A stretch of 64,000 nt of DNA from assembly GCF_019200975.1 (NCBI RefSeq), contig NZ_JAHTMR010000003.1, positions 465,639 to 529,638 on the forward strand, read 5' to 3'. The notes under the pieces are model-generated. The model was not told the DNA's origin. It did not search any database and worked only from the letters and a program-made list of their open reading frames with translations. A program made the translations under genes and the position numbers. This stretch comes from Pseudomonas sp. PD9R (GTDB lineage Bacteria > Pseudomonadota > Gammaproteobacteria > Pseudomonadales > Pseudomonadaceae). Below are positions 1 through 8,808 of this stretch, in pieces (the first letter of the stretch is position 1; every line of letters starts with the position of its first letter).

Positions 1-42
1 ATCAGTCGACCCAAAGCTGACCATCGCTTTGCGCCCCTGCCG

Positions 43-870
43 TCAACCAATGATGATAGTGCCGATGGCAATCACCGCGCATGCCAGTACCTTTCGGACA
101 GTCAGTGTCTCGCCCAGGAAAAAATATCCGATCAATGCCGCGAACAACACGCTGGTTTCGCGCAATGCCGATACCGCTCCCATTGGCGCGACGGACATAG
201 CGTAGATGACGATTCCATAGGCCAGAAGTGAAACCAGTCCTCCGATGAAGGCCATCATGAAGCCGGGTCGAAAGGTCAATAAACTCTTGGCGTCGCGCAC
301 ACCGATGTACACCAACGGCATCAAGACGCCCCACAAGGCACACATCCAGACCGTGTAGGCCATCGGGGCCCCGGACAGGCGAACACCAATGCCATCTGTC
401 ACGCTATAAGCCGCAATGAAACAGCCGGTTCCCAAGGCATAGGGCAGGCTGGGAACGGCGAGCTTGCGCCCCCTGAAGGCCAGCGAAATGATCCCGCCTG
501 ACACCAGTAAAATGCCAAACATCGCGACTGCCCCGACCGTTTCCCTGGCAAAAACCGACGCGGCGAGGGTGATCAGGATAGGCGAGGAGCCCCGTGAGAT
601 AGGATAAGTTTGTCCAAGGTCCCCAACCTTGTAACTGCGCACCAGGAACAAGTTGTAGCCAACGTGCAGGACCGCCGAAAGCACTGCGTAGAACCAGCTG
701 GCTTTGGCCGGTGCCTCCAAAAACAAGGCCATGGCGACACTGACGATCGCGACCGCCACGCACATGATCGTCATCGACCAAAGTCTGTCGGCCCCCCCAC
801 GCAACGCGGCATTCCAGCTGGCATGCAAAAGTGCAGCGAAAAGTATGAGCAAGATGATGTGATAAGGCAT
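43..870 (-). CDS. EamA/DMT-family inner-membrane transporter
   Basis: A 275-residue protein made almost entirely of hydrophobic segments, about ten predicted membrane helices arranged as two EamA repeats. This is the drug/metabolite transporter superfamily, whose members export metabolites or amino acids at the inner membrane. The start at 870 is chosen because AGGATGG lies just upstream of the ATG; an in-frame TTG eight codons earlier lacks such a site. The second repeat ends with the usual pattern of a FLGE motif followed by a last helix, so the gene looks complete. The substrate cannot be told from sequence. It lies downstream of the decayed ars genes on the same strand, but a 160-base gap makes co-transcription uncertain. 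Confidence 0.85.
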   Translation of the reverse strand: MPYHIILLILFAALLHASWNAALRGGADRLWSMTIMCVAVAIVSVAMALFLEAPAKASWFYAVLSAVLHVGYNLFLVRSYKVGDLGQTYPISRGSSPILITLAASVFARETVGAVAMFGILLVSGGIISLAFRGRKLAVPSLPYALGTGCFIAAYSVTDGIGVRLSGAPMAYTVWMCALWGVLMPLVYIGVRDAKSLLTFRPGFMMAFIGGLVSLLAYGIVIYAMSVAPMGAVSALRETSVLFAALIGYFFLGETLTVRKVLACAVIAIGTIIIG

Positions 871-1030
871 GCGCCATCCTAAGCAATTGGGCACCTTGAC
901 GAAAGCGAAGTCCTCTCATCACTTAATGAGTAAATCCTCATGCTTCATCAATATTCTATTTCGGCCTTCTTCGATTCGGCCATTAGCCAATTGCGAAAGC
1001 TGACGACTGCGGTCGACCCAAAGCGGGCGC

Positions 1031-1371
1031 TCAATTGGCGAGCTCCGGGAGTCGATATACTTCATTTGGGGGACATGCCACCGCTGCCCGCTCGAAGCGC
1101 CAGTAACCGACGACATGCCACTTGCCAAGCTTGAAGCCTACTTCGGGAAAGGTACCGATGTGTTTGAAGCCCAGGCATTCGTGCAATCCGACGCTCCCGG
1201 CGTTTGGCAGGGAAATTCCGGCGTAGGCCGAGTGAAAACCCTGGCGGGCGAGGATGGGCAGCAGCGCTGCGTAGAGGTTGCGACCATGGCCGTGTCTGTA
1301 ACGATGGGGGCGTAGATGGCCTGGATTTGCGGCGCGACCTCGGGCGTTGCGATTCTGATTTCAATGGACAT
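1031..1371 (-). pseudogene. ArsN-like GNAT acetyltransferase remnant with internal deletion
   Basis: The first 28 codons read as the start of a phosphinothricin/ArsN-type N-acetyltransferase (MSIEIRIATPEVAPQIQAIY). The frame is then lost near 1294, and the C-terminal half continues in another frame with GHGRNLYAALL, an acetyl-CoA-loop-like segment, then NAGSVGLHE, LGFKHIGTF and GFKLGKWHVVGYW, all typical of this family. About 70 residues that should lie between these parts are missing. The frameshifted C-terminus runs to a stop at 1031. Such genes are often the last gene of ars operons, where they acetylate organoarsenicals such as arsinothricin, which fits the position after arsH. It cannot encode a working enzyme as it stands. 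Confidence 0.75.
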
Positions 1372-1378
1372 GACGACC

Positions 1379-2077
1379 TCAAATTGAACGCTGATTGACA
1401 CGATCCATCAGTTGTTCGGCAGTTTCCTTGCGCTCCGAGTAGCGATCTACCAGAAACGCCTGGCGGTCACGCAGCAGCACGGTGAACTTCACCAGCTCTT
1501 CCATCACGTCGACGACGCGGTCGTAAAACGGCGACGGTTTCATCCGGCCGGTGTCATCGAACTCCATATAGGCTTTGGGCACTGAGGATTGGTTGGGGAT
1601 GGTGAACATGCGCATCCAGCGTCCCAACACCCGCAGTTGATTGACCACGTTGAACGACTGGGATCCTCCGCAGACCTGCATCACTGCCAGTGTTTTGCCT
1701 TGGGTCGGGCGAACTGCGCCCAGCTCCAGAGGCATCCAGTCGATCTGCGCCTTGAACACGGCCGACATCGAACCATGCCGCTCTGGCGAGCACCAGACCT
1801 GGCCTTCCGACCACAGCACCAGATCGCGCAACTCTTGCACTTTTGGATGCTCAACCGGGACATCGTCGGGCAGTGGCAAACCCGACGGATTGAAAATACG
1901 TGCCTCGGCACCGAAGTGCTCCAGCAAGCGTGCGGCTTCCTCTACCAACAGTCGGCTAAAGGAGCGTTGGCGGGTCGATCCGTATAACAACAGGATGCGC
2001 GGTTTGTGGTTGTCCAGAGTTGACGCGTGTAGGTCTTCGAACAGGCTTGGATCGAGGTTGGGCAGGTGCTCTGACAT
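1379..2077 (-). CDS. arsH: ArsH, NADPH-dependent FMN reductase for organoarsenicals
   Basis: A 232-residue flavodoxin-like protein of normal ArsH length. The flavin-binding [14 protein letters not shown] segment is near residue 30, the [18 protein letters not shown] region near 95-115, and the [21 protein letters not shown] signature near 135-155. ArsH oxidises trivalent organoarsenicals to the less toxic pentavalent forms in the cytoplasm using NADPH. The start has a strong AAGGAGCAC Shine-Dalgarno. It follows arsC by nine bases, so the two are one operon. The gene is intact although both the pump gene and the gene after it are broken, so its role may now be confined to organic arsenic. Confidence 0.95.
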   Translation of the reverse strand: MSEHLPNLDPSLFEDLHASTLDNHKPRILLLYGSTRQRSFSRLLVEEAARLLEHFGAEARIFNPSGLPLPDDVPVEHPKVQELRDLVLWSEGQVWCSPERHGSMSAVFKAQIDWMPLELGAVRPTQGKTLAVMQVCGGSQSFNVVNQLRVLGRWMRMFTIPNQSSVPKAYMEFDDTGRMKPSPFYDRVVDVMEELVKFTVLLRDRQAFLVDRYSERKETAEQLMDRVNQRSI

Positions 2078-2086
2078 AAGTGCTCC

Positions 2087-2557
2087 TTAGAGAGTGCCGA
2101 TTCGATCAAGCTCACGCTTGAGCTGATCGCGGTTGAGTCGGGCGAGGGGAAGTTCGAGGAAGGCTTGGCAGCGTTGCTGGATAGTCGTCAACGTCGAGCG
2201 GAAGGCAGCGTCGATCAACGCCTCGTCACCGATCACGTAGGACGGATCTGCCAGACCCCAATGGGATTTCAGCGCCGGGCCGAAGTACACCGGACAGGTT
2301 TCGCCGGCTGCCTTGTCGCAAACCGTGATGACGATGTCTGGCGGGTTACTTGCGAAAGCGTCATTGCCTTTGCTGTGCAAGCCGTCAGTCGAGATGCCGG
2401 CCTGCTCTAATGTCGAAAGGCTGCGCGGCAATACTTGGCCCTTGGGGAAACTGCCGGCACTCACCGCCTCGAATCCTGCCGGGGCCAGGTGATTGAACAT
2501 CGCTTCGGAGAGGATGCTGCGGCAGCTGTTGGCCGTGCACATGAACAGGACTCGCAT
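2087..2557 (-). CDS. arsC: ArsC arsenate reductase (low-molecular-weight phosphatase type)
   Basis: A 156-residue protein beginning MRVLFMCTANSCRSILSEA. The CTANSCR loop is the CX5R active site of the low-molecular-weight tyrosine-phosphatase-like arsenate reductases, and ITVCDKAAGETCPVY contains the pair of resolving cysteines. These enzymes reduce arsenate to arsenite in the cytoplasm with glutaredoxin or thioredoxin as electron donor. GAAGGAGCAT precedes the ATG. The gene lies between the arsB remnant and arsH in the usual arsRBCH order. Its product arsenite would normally leave through ArsB, which is not functional here. Confidence 0.95.
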   Translation of the reverse strand: MRVLFMCTANSCRSILSEAMFNHLAPAGFEAVSAGSFPKGQVLPRSLSTLEQAGISTDGLHSKGNDAFASNPPDIVITVCDKAAGETCPVYFGPALKSHWGLADPSYVIGDEALIDAAFRSTLTTIQQRCQAFLELPLARLNRDQLKRELDRIGTL

Positions 2558-2585
2558 GGGATGCTCCTTCCGCTTCAGGCGGACA

Positions 2586-2796
2586 TCAAAGGTTCAGGCG
2601 CAGGATCAGCGCCGCGTCGTCATTGGCAAACACCGCAGACACTGCCGCGCCCAGCAGTACGCAGAACGCGAACAACCGGTAGCGGCTGCCCTTGGCCCAG
2701 CGCACCGACCGTAGCACTCCAACCAACGCCGAGGCCCTTGGGTTGCCAGATGACGAGAACGAGGGTGAAAGCGAAAACAGCAACAGCGACAAGCAT
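2586..2796 (-). pseudogene. arsB: arsB arsenite pump remnant, two internal deletions
   Basis: The first 33 codons are a clear ArsB start ([17 protein letters not shown], then [12 protein letters not shown]). The sequence then jumps, out of frame, to [18 protein letters not shown] and [12 protein letters not shown], which in intact ArsB lies about 60 residues further on. It ends at once with a LRLNL tail that resembles the natural C-terminus of the family. A pump of about 430 residues with some 11 membrane helices is thus cut to about 70 codons by two separate deletions, the first shifting the frame. It sits exactly between arsR and arsC, where arsB belongs. No efflux function is possible. Confidence 0.85.
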
Positions 2797-2813
2797 TGAA
2801 AACTCACTCGGAT

Positions 2814-3161
2814 TCAGCAGCACGCAGCTTCGCGGACGGGGCGTCCATCCATGTTTTGCAGGCGCGAAGCGTTGTCCTTGAGCCAATTGACGTTGGCCTG
2901 TGACGTCACTTGCAGGATCTCGTGAACCCAATCGGGCAGATCTGGATTTAGGCGGTAATAGACCCACTGGCCCTGACGGCGATCCAGCAACAGGCCGCTG
3001 CTGCGCAGTTGGGCGAGGTGACGGCTGATCTTCGGCTGGCTGTCGTCGAGCGCACACATCAGCTCGCAGACGCACAGCTCACCTTGATCGGCAATCAGCA
3101 GGGTGGCGCGGACGCGGGTCTCGTCAGACAGGCTCTTGAAGACCTCGGGGGGAGTAATCAT
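2814..3161 (-). CDS. arsR: ArsR/SmtB-family arsenite-responsive repressor
   Basis: A 115-residue winged-helix protein of normal ArsR length. The motif ELCVCEL near residue 28 is the cysteine-containing metal-binding signature in the DNA-binding helix (ELCVCDL in the well-studied proteins), and [18 protein letters not shown] is the recognition helix. A further Cys pair sits at the C-terminus. ArsR represses its own operon and is released when arsenite binds. It is the first gene of the ars operon, 17 bases from the arsB remnant. A probable operator lies just upstream. Confidence 0.93.
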   Translation of the reverse strand: MITPPEVFKSLSDETRVRATLLIADQGELCVCELMCALDDSQPKISRHLAQLRSSGLLLDRRQGQWVYYRLNPDLPDWVHEILQVTSQANVNWLKDNASRLQNMDGRPVREAACC

Positions 3162-3189
3162 ATCGCGCTCTTAACATGTGAATAATCGA

Positions 3190-3208
3190 ATATACGGATA
3201 TCCATATG
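3190..3208 (-). promoter_or_regulatory. Probable ArsR operator upstream of arsR
   Basis: An imperfect dyad of 19 bases centred on the perfect octamer GGATATCC, with AT-rich ATA/TAT flanks, lies about 30-50 bases before the arsR start. ArsR operators are AT-rich dyads of this kind placed over the promoter. The assignment rests on position and symmetry only. Confidence 0.5.
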
Positions 3209-3263
3209 TTTTGAGCAAGACGTAAATTCAATGACCATCGGCTTATGCCGATTGCGGCCTGTA

Positions 3264-3289
3264 GCGAAGGGCTGAAACCGACCCATAGC
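3264..3289. repeat. Intergenic repeat copy, GCGAAGG..CGACCCA family
   Basis: This stretch matches one at 19438-19462: both contain GCGAAGG, then CTGAAA(C/T)CGACCCA(T/C)AGC. Shorter related pieces with the core CGACCCAAAGC occur at 6-17, 1011-1029 and 4184-4233. All copies lie between genes or at gene ends. No coding function is seen. Confidence 0.5.
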
Positions 3290-3414
3290 TCACTGTTGTC
3301 TGGGCGAACGTTGACCGGACTGGCATTCCTTACAGGAATGCATTGTATAAATTTAATGAATTTTTATTATCGTCGTTTATGACCTAAGTTGATTCAAGGA
3401 CATGGAGAACCGCC

Positions 3415-4131
3415 TTGAAATCTTTACCACTCGACTCAGCTGAAAAGTTTGATAACACACGGGCCAATGAGTACGGACGACAGAGCCGTATCGCATTGGC
3501 AGGTTATGACGCCTGTCAGGACTTGGCGGCGTGCATGCTCGCGGCAAGCCTCGGCAATATGGGCTCGGCAAAAATTCTGGTCGTCGGCGCTGGCGGTACG
3601 GCGCAGGAGATCATTGCGATGGCCAGGCTTGAGCCGGGCTGGCGCTACACCGCCGTTGATCCATCTGGGCCGATGCTTGAAACCGCGAAACAGCAGTTAG
3701 CCGTAAACAACGTGCTGGAAAAAACGGACCTGCATCTTGGGCACGTAGAAGACTTGGCAGCGGAAGCGTTCTACGACGCCGCCACTTTGATCGGTGTACT
3801 CCATCATCTCGATGGGGATGATGCCAAAGGACAAATTTTACGATCCATTCGGGCTCGTCTGAAACCGGGGGCACCGCTGATTGTCGCAGGCAATCAATAT
3901 GCCTATGCCAGCCAGCCGTTACTCCTCGCTGCCTGGGGGCAACGCTGGCGGCAGCACGGAGCCAGCCCGGATGAAGTTAAAGTCAAACTTGGGAAAATTC
4001 TTCAAGGCGCTGACCCTCCACATTCTGAGGCGGCGGTTCAAAAGCTTTTGCATGACGCGGGTTTCGGAGACGCTACCCGCTTTTTCAGCAGCTTGTTCTG
4101 GGGTGCTTGGTTGACGTGTAAAACAGTCTGA
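3415..4131 (+). CDS. Class I SAM-dependent methyltransferase
   Basis: A 238-residue protein with the class I methyltransferase fold signature: motif I ILVVGAGGTAQEI near residues 51-63, an acidic AVDPSGPML at the end of the second strand, GHVEDL for the third, and LIGVLHHLDGDD as the post-motif. It should transfer a methyl group from S-adenosylmethionine, probably to a small molecule; the substrate is not evident. The only plausible start is TTG at 3415, preceded at good spacing by GGAGAACC; no in-frame ATG lies nearby. It stands alone between the ars promoter and a convergent lipoprotein gene. Confidence 0.8.
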   Translation: MKSLPLDSAEKFDNTRANEYGRQSRIALAGYDACQDLAACMLAASLGNMGSAKILVVGAGGTAQEIIAMARLEPGWRYTAVDPSGPMLETAKQQLAVNNVLEKTDLHLGHVEDLAAEAFYDAATLIGVLHHLDGDDAKGQILRSIRARLKPGAPLIVAGNQYAYASQPLLLAAWGQRWRQHGASPDEVKVKLGKILQGADPPHSEAAVQKLLHDAGFGDATRFFSSLFWGAWLTCKTV

Positions 4132-4183
4132 GCAGAGATATGAAAGGCACCGATTGGTCGATGTCGGCCTGTCGCCACAGTCA

Positions 4184-4233
4184 GCTTTGGGTCGACTGAT
4201 TCGCTTCGAGATAGGCAGACACCGACCCAAAGC
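4184..4233. repeat. Inverted pair of the GCTTTGGGTCG / CGACCCAAAGC repeat
   Basis: Perfect 11-base arms GCTTTGGGTCG (4184-4194) and CGACCCAAAGC (4223-4233) face each other across 28 bases. Both match the repeat core found at 6-17 and 1011-1029. A transcript here could form a hairpin and might end the two convergent genes, but there is no U-tract. It is more likely a paired intergenic repeat. Confidence 0.55.
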
Positions 4234-4289
4234 GGTCGCTAAGCCGAGCAACGGTACGCGAGCGAGCCCTATATCTCCTGTCAGTAGTG

Positions 4290-4697
4290 CTAAAAAAGCC
4301 TGGTGATTTCATTCAAGATCCGATCTTGGAATTGAGTGCTTGGCCTGTGGCGATAAGCCACCGCGAAAAAAGCAACTCCTTCGTAGTCACAGCGAATCGA
4401 AAAAGTCATACCTTCACGCAACCCAAAGACTGATCTGTCTCCTGCTTCAACAAAATATCTCGCTTTTGTAAGAGCCGCTCTGGCGTGCTCCAGGCAGTCA
4501 GTTTGGCTAAGTGAGTGTTGTAACCAACTAGTAGTGACACGCACAGACGACGTCTCACTGTCATCGATAGGTGGTCGATTAATGTCTTTAGTAGATGCGG
4601 CAGTGTTCTCGTCGCTGGTGCAACCGATCAGTCCCATTGAGATAACACCCAGTAAAATCCCAATACGAACTCTCGAATACTTAAGTGGTTTTCGCAT
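4290..4697 (-). CDS. Small putative lipoprotein of unknown function
   Basis: A protein of 135 residues starting MRKPLKYSRVRIGILLG. The N-terminus is a basic, hydrophobic signal ending in the lipobox LIGC at about residues 22-25, so the mature protein is probably anchored by its cysteine to a membrane. After a Ser/Thr/Asp-rich linker there is a compact region with TDCLEHARAAL and IRCDYEGVAFF, each with a Cys that could form a disulfide. I do not recognise the family. A TTG start 13 codons earlier is possible but would put extra residues before the signal. The gene is monocistronic. Confidence 0.6.
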   Translation of the reverse strand: MRKPLKYSRVRIGILLGVISMGLIGCTSDENTAASTKDINRPPIDDSETSSVRVTTSWLQHSLSQTDCLEHARAALTKARYFVEAGDRSVFGLREGMTFSIRCDYEGVAFFAVAYRHRPSTQFQDRILNEITRLF

Positions 4698-4737
4698 CGT
4701 GGGGCGGTCCTGTGACGATCTGCAATGAAATGGCAAT

Positions 4738-5055
4738 TACTAACGTAATAGCGGATTTCTGATCTTTTGCTACCTATGTTCTGTCGTTGCGATGAGAACC
4801 GACAGGATAGACCGTCTACTCTTGGCCGTTTTCTGCCCGTCGAAGGGCAGTAGACGACCCTTTGCTGCCGCTCGCGCTTTAGCTACCTAGGTCTGCTTCG
4901 CAGCGGTAGCCGTCATTTAGCTTCGCTGTTTCGGAAAGCAGCTGTGGGTCGAAATGACTCATGTTTGATTGGTACAAGCGGGCGAGGGGCGAATACTCTG
5001 AAACACTGATTCCTTGAATATCAGTTTGACCTCAATGCGAGATGAAGGGGGCGAG
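4738..5055. other. Gene-free stretch between divergent genes
   Basis: About 320 bases between the lipoprotein and the next gene. It contains a local inverted pair (CTGCCCGTCGAAGGGCAG around 4836-4853) and GTGGGTCGAAATGACTC near 4946, both resembling the scattered intergenic repeats of this window. I see no open frame with a recognisable product and no clear promoter. Confidence 0.4.
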
Positions 5056-5739
5056 ATGCCATCTAATGAAAGTATGACAATCAATTTGCAACGGCTCGAA
5101 CCGAGCCAAACGCTAGGAGCTCTGCCGGAAGGCCAGGTTCATATGTACGCTGTCCGTCACGAAAGCGCACGGCGCTGGGTAGACCTCAGTCTTCATCTCT
5201 CCGACCTCGAGGTCACTCTCAGTTGGCTTGAACTTCTCGTTCACAAGCACACTCAGCGAACGCCAGAAGCAGATGCCTTGTGGACGGCAGCGCTCACCAT
5301 GTTTTTCAAGTGTTTCAAACGCAGCGCAAGTCGGAGCAAGCTTGATGTAGCACTGATCCTCGCGAACGAGCCAGAGGAAGGTCGCGCACAGTTTGCGGTT
5401 CTCCAGTCATTGAGGGATAAGACGGTTGTGCATGATGAAAATGCGTACACGCAAGGCGCCGTGCTGGTGCCAATTGCCAACCCCGATGGACCAGTGGCAA
5501 AGGTAGGCCCACCAGTTGTGACTCTCTTTAAGGCATCAACGCTCGATGATGGGCACATCAGCAATCTACGGCTACTTACCTTGGCATCAATCACTTACGT
5601 GAGTTCTGCAATTGCAGCTGCTTCAGCAGAAGTGGAGGCTTACATGTGTTCGGCTTCACGTGCCGATCTTGTGGCTGCTGGTCCGTACCTCTATACATCA
5701 CCTTCCGTAGAAACTGTAAGCAGGCGCAGGAGCGATTGA
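5056..5739 (+). CDS. Hypothetical protein with a HEPN-like R-X5-H motif
   Basis: A 227-residue soluble protein. ATG 5056 is preferred because AAGGGGGCGAG lies directly before it; the longer frame would need a TTG at 5014. No signal peptide or membrane segment is seen. Most of the chain is predicted helical. A segment SLRDKTVVHDENAY near residues 118-131 holds Arg and His five residues apart, as in HEPN nucleases, but a single motif is weak support. I do not recognise the family. Flanking intergenic DNA is repeat-rich and the gene stands alone, so it could be a recent arrival. Confidence 0.55.
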   Translation: MPSNESMTINLQRLEPSQTLGALPEGQVHMYAVRHESARRWVDLSLHLSDLEVTLSWLELLVHKHTQRTPEADALWTAALTMFFKCFKRSASRSKLDVALILANEPEEGRAQFAVLQSLRDKTVVHDENAYTQGAVLVPIANPDGPVAKVGPPVVTLFKASTLDDGHISNLRLLTLASITYVSSAIAAASAEVEAYMCSASRADLVAAGPYLYTSPSVETVSRRRSD

Positions 5740-5906
5740 TCAAAAAAACTAGTCAAAAACGACTGGAGCGTAGCCGTTTTCTGTCCGTCACCATTGGCAG
5801 GCCCGGGGCCCCACAAGGTAGGCATTGTCTGGCCGGCATCAGGCGGCAGGGCATTTTGATCTGACGTACAGTGTCCCGCTATGACGTAGTCGAACAGGAA
5901 CAACCG

Positions 5907-7310
5907 ATGTCACAACGCCGCTCAACCTGGATTGCCCTGTTGGTGGCCGTCACGTTCTTTATGGAGAACCTCGACGCCACAGTGATCGCTACCGCGCTGC
6001 CTGACATGGCCAGGACGTTTGGTGTCGCGGCGGTCGACCTGAACATTGGTATGAGCGCCTACATGCTTGCCGTTGCGGTGTTCATCCCGATCAGCGGATG
6101 GTTGGCCGACCGGGTCGGTTCACGTTTGGTGTTCAGTTCCGCGATTGTGCTGTTCAGCCTGTCTTCATTGATGTGCGGGTTGAGTGAAAGCCTGGATACC
6201 TTCGTCGCCGCGCGCGTGCTGCAGGGAATCAGCGGAGCGATGATGGTGCCGGTGGGGCGCCTGGCGGTGCTTCGTACCACCGAGAAGAAAGACCTGGTGC
6301 GGGCGATTTCATTTATCACCTGGCCCGGTCTGGTGGCGCCAGTACTGGGGCCTCCGGTGGGCGGCTTCATCGTCACCCACGCTGCGTGGCCGTGGATTTT
6401 CTTTCTCAACCTGCCTTTGGGCGTGCTGGCGTTGATTGCCGCGCTGGCATTGATTCCAAAACGGGACGACGCCAGCTCCAGAGCGTTCGATTTCAGTGGT
6501 TTTCTGCTGGTCGGCATCGCCAGCGCCGCGTTGTTGTTTGGCGTGGAGATGCTCGGGCAAAGCCGTGCCAATCTGTTACAGGGGCTGGTGCTGAGTGGTG
6601 CCGGCGTGGTTCTCGGTGTGTTTGCCTGGCGACATATGCGCCGGCATGCGCAACCCTTGTTGGCGCTGGGTGTAACCGGTATTCGTACCTTCAGCGTCTG
6701 CCTGTGCGGCGGCTCGATGTTCCGCATCGCTATCAGCACTTTGCCGTTCCTCTTGCCGCTGATGTTTCAACTGGCCTTTGGTCTCTCTGCATTCGATTCT
6801 GGGCTGCTGGTACTGGCGGTATTTGCCGGCAATCTGGCCATGAAACCTTTCACCACCGGGGTGATGCAGCGTTGGGGATTTCGTCCGGTGCTGATGGTCA
6901 ACGGCGTCCTTGGCGTACTGGCGATCGCGGCTTGCGCGCTGCTGGATGAGCGCATGAGCCCGGCGCTGATTGTGTTCATCCTGTTCGTCGGTGGCTTGTC
7001 ACGCTCCATGCAGTTCACCGTGTTCAATACGCTGGCCTTTGCCGAGATCCCCAAGGCGCAGATGAGTGACGCTTCAACGCTGTTCAGTATGTTCTTCCAA
7101 TTGAGCATGGCGATGGGCGTGGCCATCGGCGCATTGCTGCTACGTCTTGCGATGAACGTCCGTGGCACTTCAGGGCACGCCGAGACTGTCGACTTTCAGC
7201 TGGCATTCCTGTGTGTGGCGGCGATCGCAGGCGTCGCCTTGCTGGACAACCTGCGCCTGCCGCCACAGGCGGGTGAGTCGGTGTTGCAGCGTGAACGCGT
7301 CAAGGATTAG
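5907..7310 (+). CDS. DHA2-family (EmrB/QacA) multidrug MFS efflux pump
   Basis: A 467-residue membrane protein with about 14 predicted helices. The N-terminal DATVIATALPDMARTF segment is the signature of the DHA2 drug:proton antiporters (helix 1), GWLADRVGSRLVF is the loop 2-3 motif A, and a conserved GPPVGGFI motif C lies in helix 5. Such pumps expel toxic compounds across the inner membrane using the proton gradient. The start at 5907 has AGGAA upstream; an earlier in-frame GTG at 5871 is less likely. No membrane fusion protein is next to it. The AraC-type remnant immediately downstream may once have regulated it. Confidence 0.85.
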   Translation: MSQRRSTWIALLVAVTFFMENLDATVIATALPDMARTFGVAAVDLNIGMSAYMLAVAVFIPISGWLADRVGSRLVFSSAIVLFSLSSLMCGLSESLDTFVAARVLQGISGAMMVPVGRLAVLRTTEKKDLVRAISFITWPGLVAPVLGPPVGGFIVTHAAWPWIFFLNLPLGVLALIAALALIPKRDDASSRAFDFSGFLLVGIASAALLFGVEMLGQSRANLLQGLVLSGAGVVLGVFAWRHMRRHAQPLLALGVTGIRTFSVCLCGGSMFRIAISTLPFLLPLMFQLAFGLSAFDSGLLVLAVFAGNLAMKPFTTGVMQRWGFRPVLMVNGVLGVLAIAACALLDERMSPALIVFILFVGGLSRSMQFTVFNTLAFAEIPKAQMSDASTLFSMFFQLSMAMGVAIGALLLRLAMNVRGTSGHAETVDFQLAFLCVAAIAGVALLDNLRLPPQAGESVLQRERVKD

Positions 7311-7332
7311 TCGACGCCTTACGAAGCGATAT

Positions 7333-7803
7333 GTGACCATTCACGTCACTGGCCGCACACGCGTTACATCCAGCCGAAAGTGAGCATTGTCGTTGATGCG
7401 AAGATTTTGCCAAGGTCTGTGCCCTGATCGAGCAGATGCGCGCCCTGGATGAGAAGCGTTGAGCCGGATGTCCGAATACTTGCGCAAGAACATTGCCGAT
7501 CCCGATCTCAGCCTGATCAAGGTGGCGGCCGCAACTTACCTGGCACCGACCTATTTGACGCACTGGTTGCGCAAGGAAATCGGCAAGACCTTCACTGAAC
7601 CGGTACTCGAACGCCGGATGCACGCGGCGCGCAATTACCTGCTCAATGGCACGCGATCAGTGGGGGAGGTGGCAAGGTTGTGCGGTTTCGCTGACGAGGC
7701 ATACTTCTCACGACGCTTCCGTCAGATCCGTGGCCAGCCACCCGGACAGTTCAGGCGCCGGCAACTCAACCCCGACACGCCACAATCACCTTCCAGCACG
7801 TGA
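7333..7803 (+). pseudogene. AraC-family regulator, C-terminal remnant with frameshift
   Basis: The readable part, 7459-7803, is a complete AraC-type DNA-binding domain: two helix-turn-helix units with LIKVAAATYLAPTYLTHWLRK and VGEVARLCGFADEAYFSRRF. Upstream, two other frames give pieces that fit the same protein (YIQPKVSIVVDAK, then DFAKVCALIEQMRALDEKR), ended by a stop at 7458. The ligand-binding N-terminus is missing. The short frame could in principle still make a 114-residue HTH protein, but it has no clear ribosome site, so I call it a remnant. Confidence 0.65.
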
Positions 7804-7845
7804 TCGTCTCCACTCGACGCTTCCAGAAGGTGTGAATTTTTTGAT

Positions 7846-7872
7846 GTGGCCGTTCATGGAACGGCCACTTTT
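7846..7872. terminator. Terminator between AraC remnant and phnX
   Basis: A perfect 10-base stem GTGGCCGTTC/GAACGGCCAC with a three-base loop is followed by TTTT. It lies between convergent genes and can serve both. Confidence 0.8.
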
Positions 7873-7894
7873 CGTTAAAGAGGCTTTAGGGCAT

Positions 7895-8722
7895 TCAGCA
7901 AGCTTGCGGCGTTTCTCCCCGTGCCAGGCGGGCATTGATGTCTTCGATAACTGCCGGCAAATCGACGATGGTGTCGATCAGGTAGTGGGGACGGGAGCCT
8001 TCGAACATCTTGCTGATTCGCGCCCGCTCTTCGACCAATTTGTCGGAGGGCAGGGCTTTGAATTGATCGTAGGTCAAGCCCAGCGCGTTGCCGGAACAGG
8101 TCAGCGCGACCGTCCACATCCCGGCACTGCGCCCCTCGAGAATACCGGGCCAGGTGTCGTCGACCTTCACGCAAGCGGCGACGTCGCTGATCCCAAGGGC
8201 AATCACGTTGGCCAATGCCTGGGCCGGATGCGGCCGTCCATTGGGAACCTCGTCGGTGGCGACTACGTGATCGGCGACGTAGCCATTGCGTCGTGCAAGT
8301 TCAACGACTTTTTCCATGACGACGGCCGGGTAGCCGGAACATGAACCAATTTTCAGACCCTTGTCGCGCAGTGTGTCGATAGCGTTCAGTGCACCGGGAA
8401 TCAGGGCCGAGTGCAAGGCGATCTTTTCGATTTGCAGGGGCATGAACCGTTCATAAAGGGCGGTGACATCGTCATCGGTCGGCAAACGATCAAACACCGC
8501 ACAATAACGTTCGGCGATCTGCGGTTGGTTGCATAAAGTGCGGATGTGATCCCACTTGCCCATGCCCATCGGGCCCCGGGCTTCCTCCAGTGAGACAGCG
8601 ACGCCAAACTCGGCGAATGCCTCGACGAAAATCTGCGTAGGGGCGAAGGAGCCGAAATCAACGACGGTGCCGGCCCAGTCCAGAACCACGGCTTGCAGGT
8701 GATCGGGTTGTTGATAGTTCAT
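7895..8722 (-). CDS. phnX: Phosphonoacetaldehyde hydrolase
   Basis: A 275-residue HAD-superfamily protein. [12 protein letters not shown] near residue 14 carries the nucleophilic Asp and the acid/base position. [11 protein letters not shown] near 53-63 holds the Schiff-base lysine specific to phosphonatases. GSCSGYP and [16 protein letters not shown] are the later HAD motifs. The enzyme splits phosphonoacetaldehyde into acetaldehyde and phosphate in the cytoplasm. GGAG precedes the ATG. It is the last gene of a same-strand set with a LysR regulator, a transporter and an alcohol dehydrogenase, all linked to phosphonate use. No phnW transaminase is in the window. Confidence 0.95.
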   Translation of the reverse strand: MNYQQPDHLQAVVLDWAGTVVDFGSFAPTQIFVEAFAEFGVAVSLEEARGPMGMGKWDHIRTLCNQPQIAERYCAVFDRLPTDDDVTALYERFMPLQIEKIALHSALIPGALNAIDTLRDKGLKIGSCSGYPAVVMEKVVELARRNGYVADHVVATDEVPNGRPHPAQALANVIALGISDVAACVKVDDTWPGILEGRSAGMWTVALTCSGNALGLTYDQFKALPSDKLVEERARISKMFEGSRPHYLIDTIVDLPAVIEDINARLARGETPQAC

Positions 8723-8808
8723 GTTGATTCTCCATTTTTGGATATGAGCAGGCCGTCCCTCCTGGCGTCAGGAAGTAAGCCTGTTGATCGTTTGAACGCG
8801 TTAAGGAA

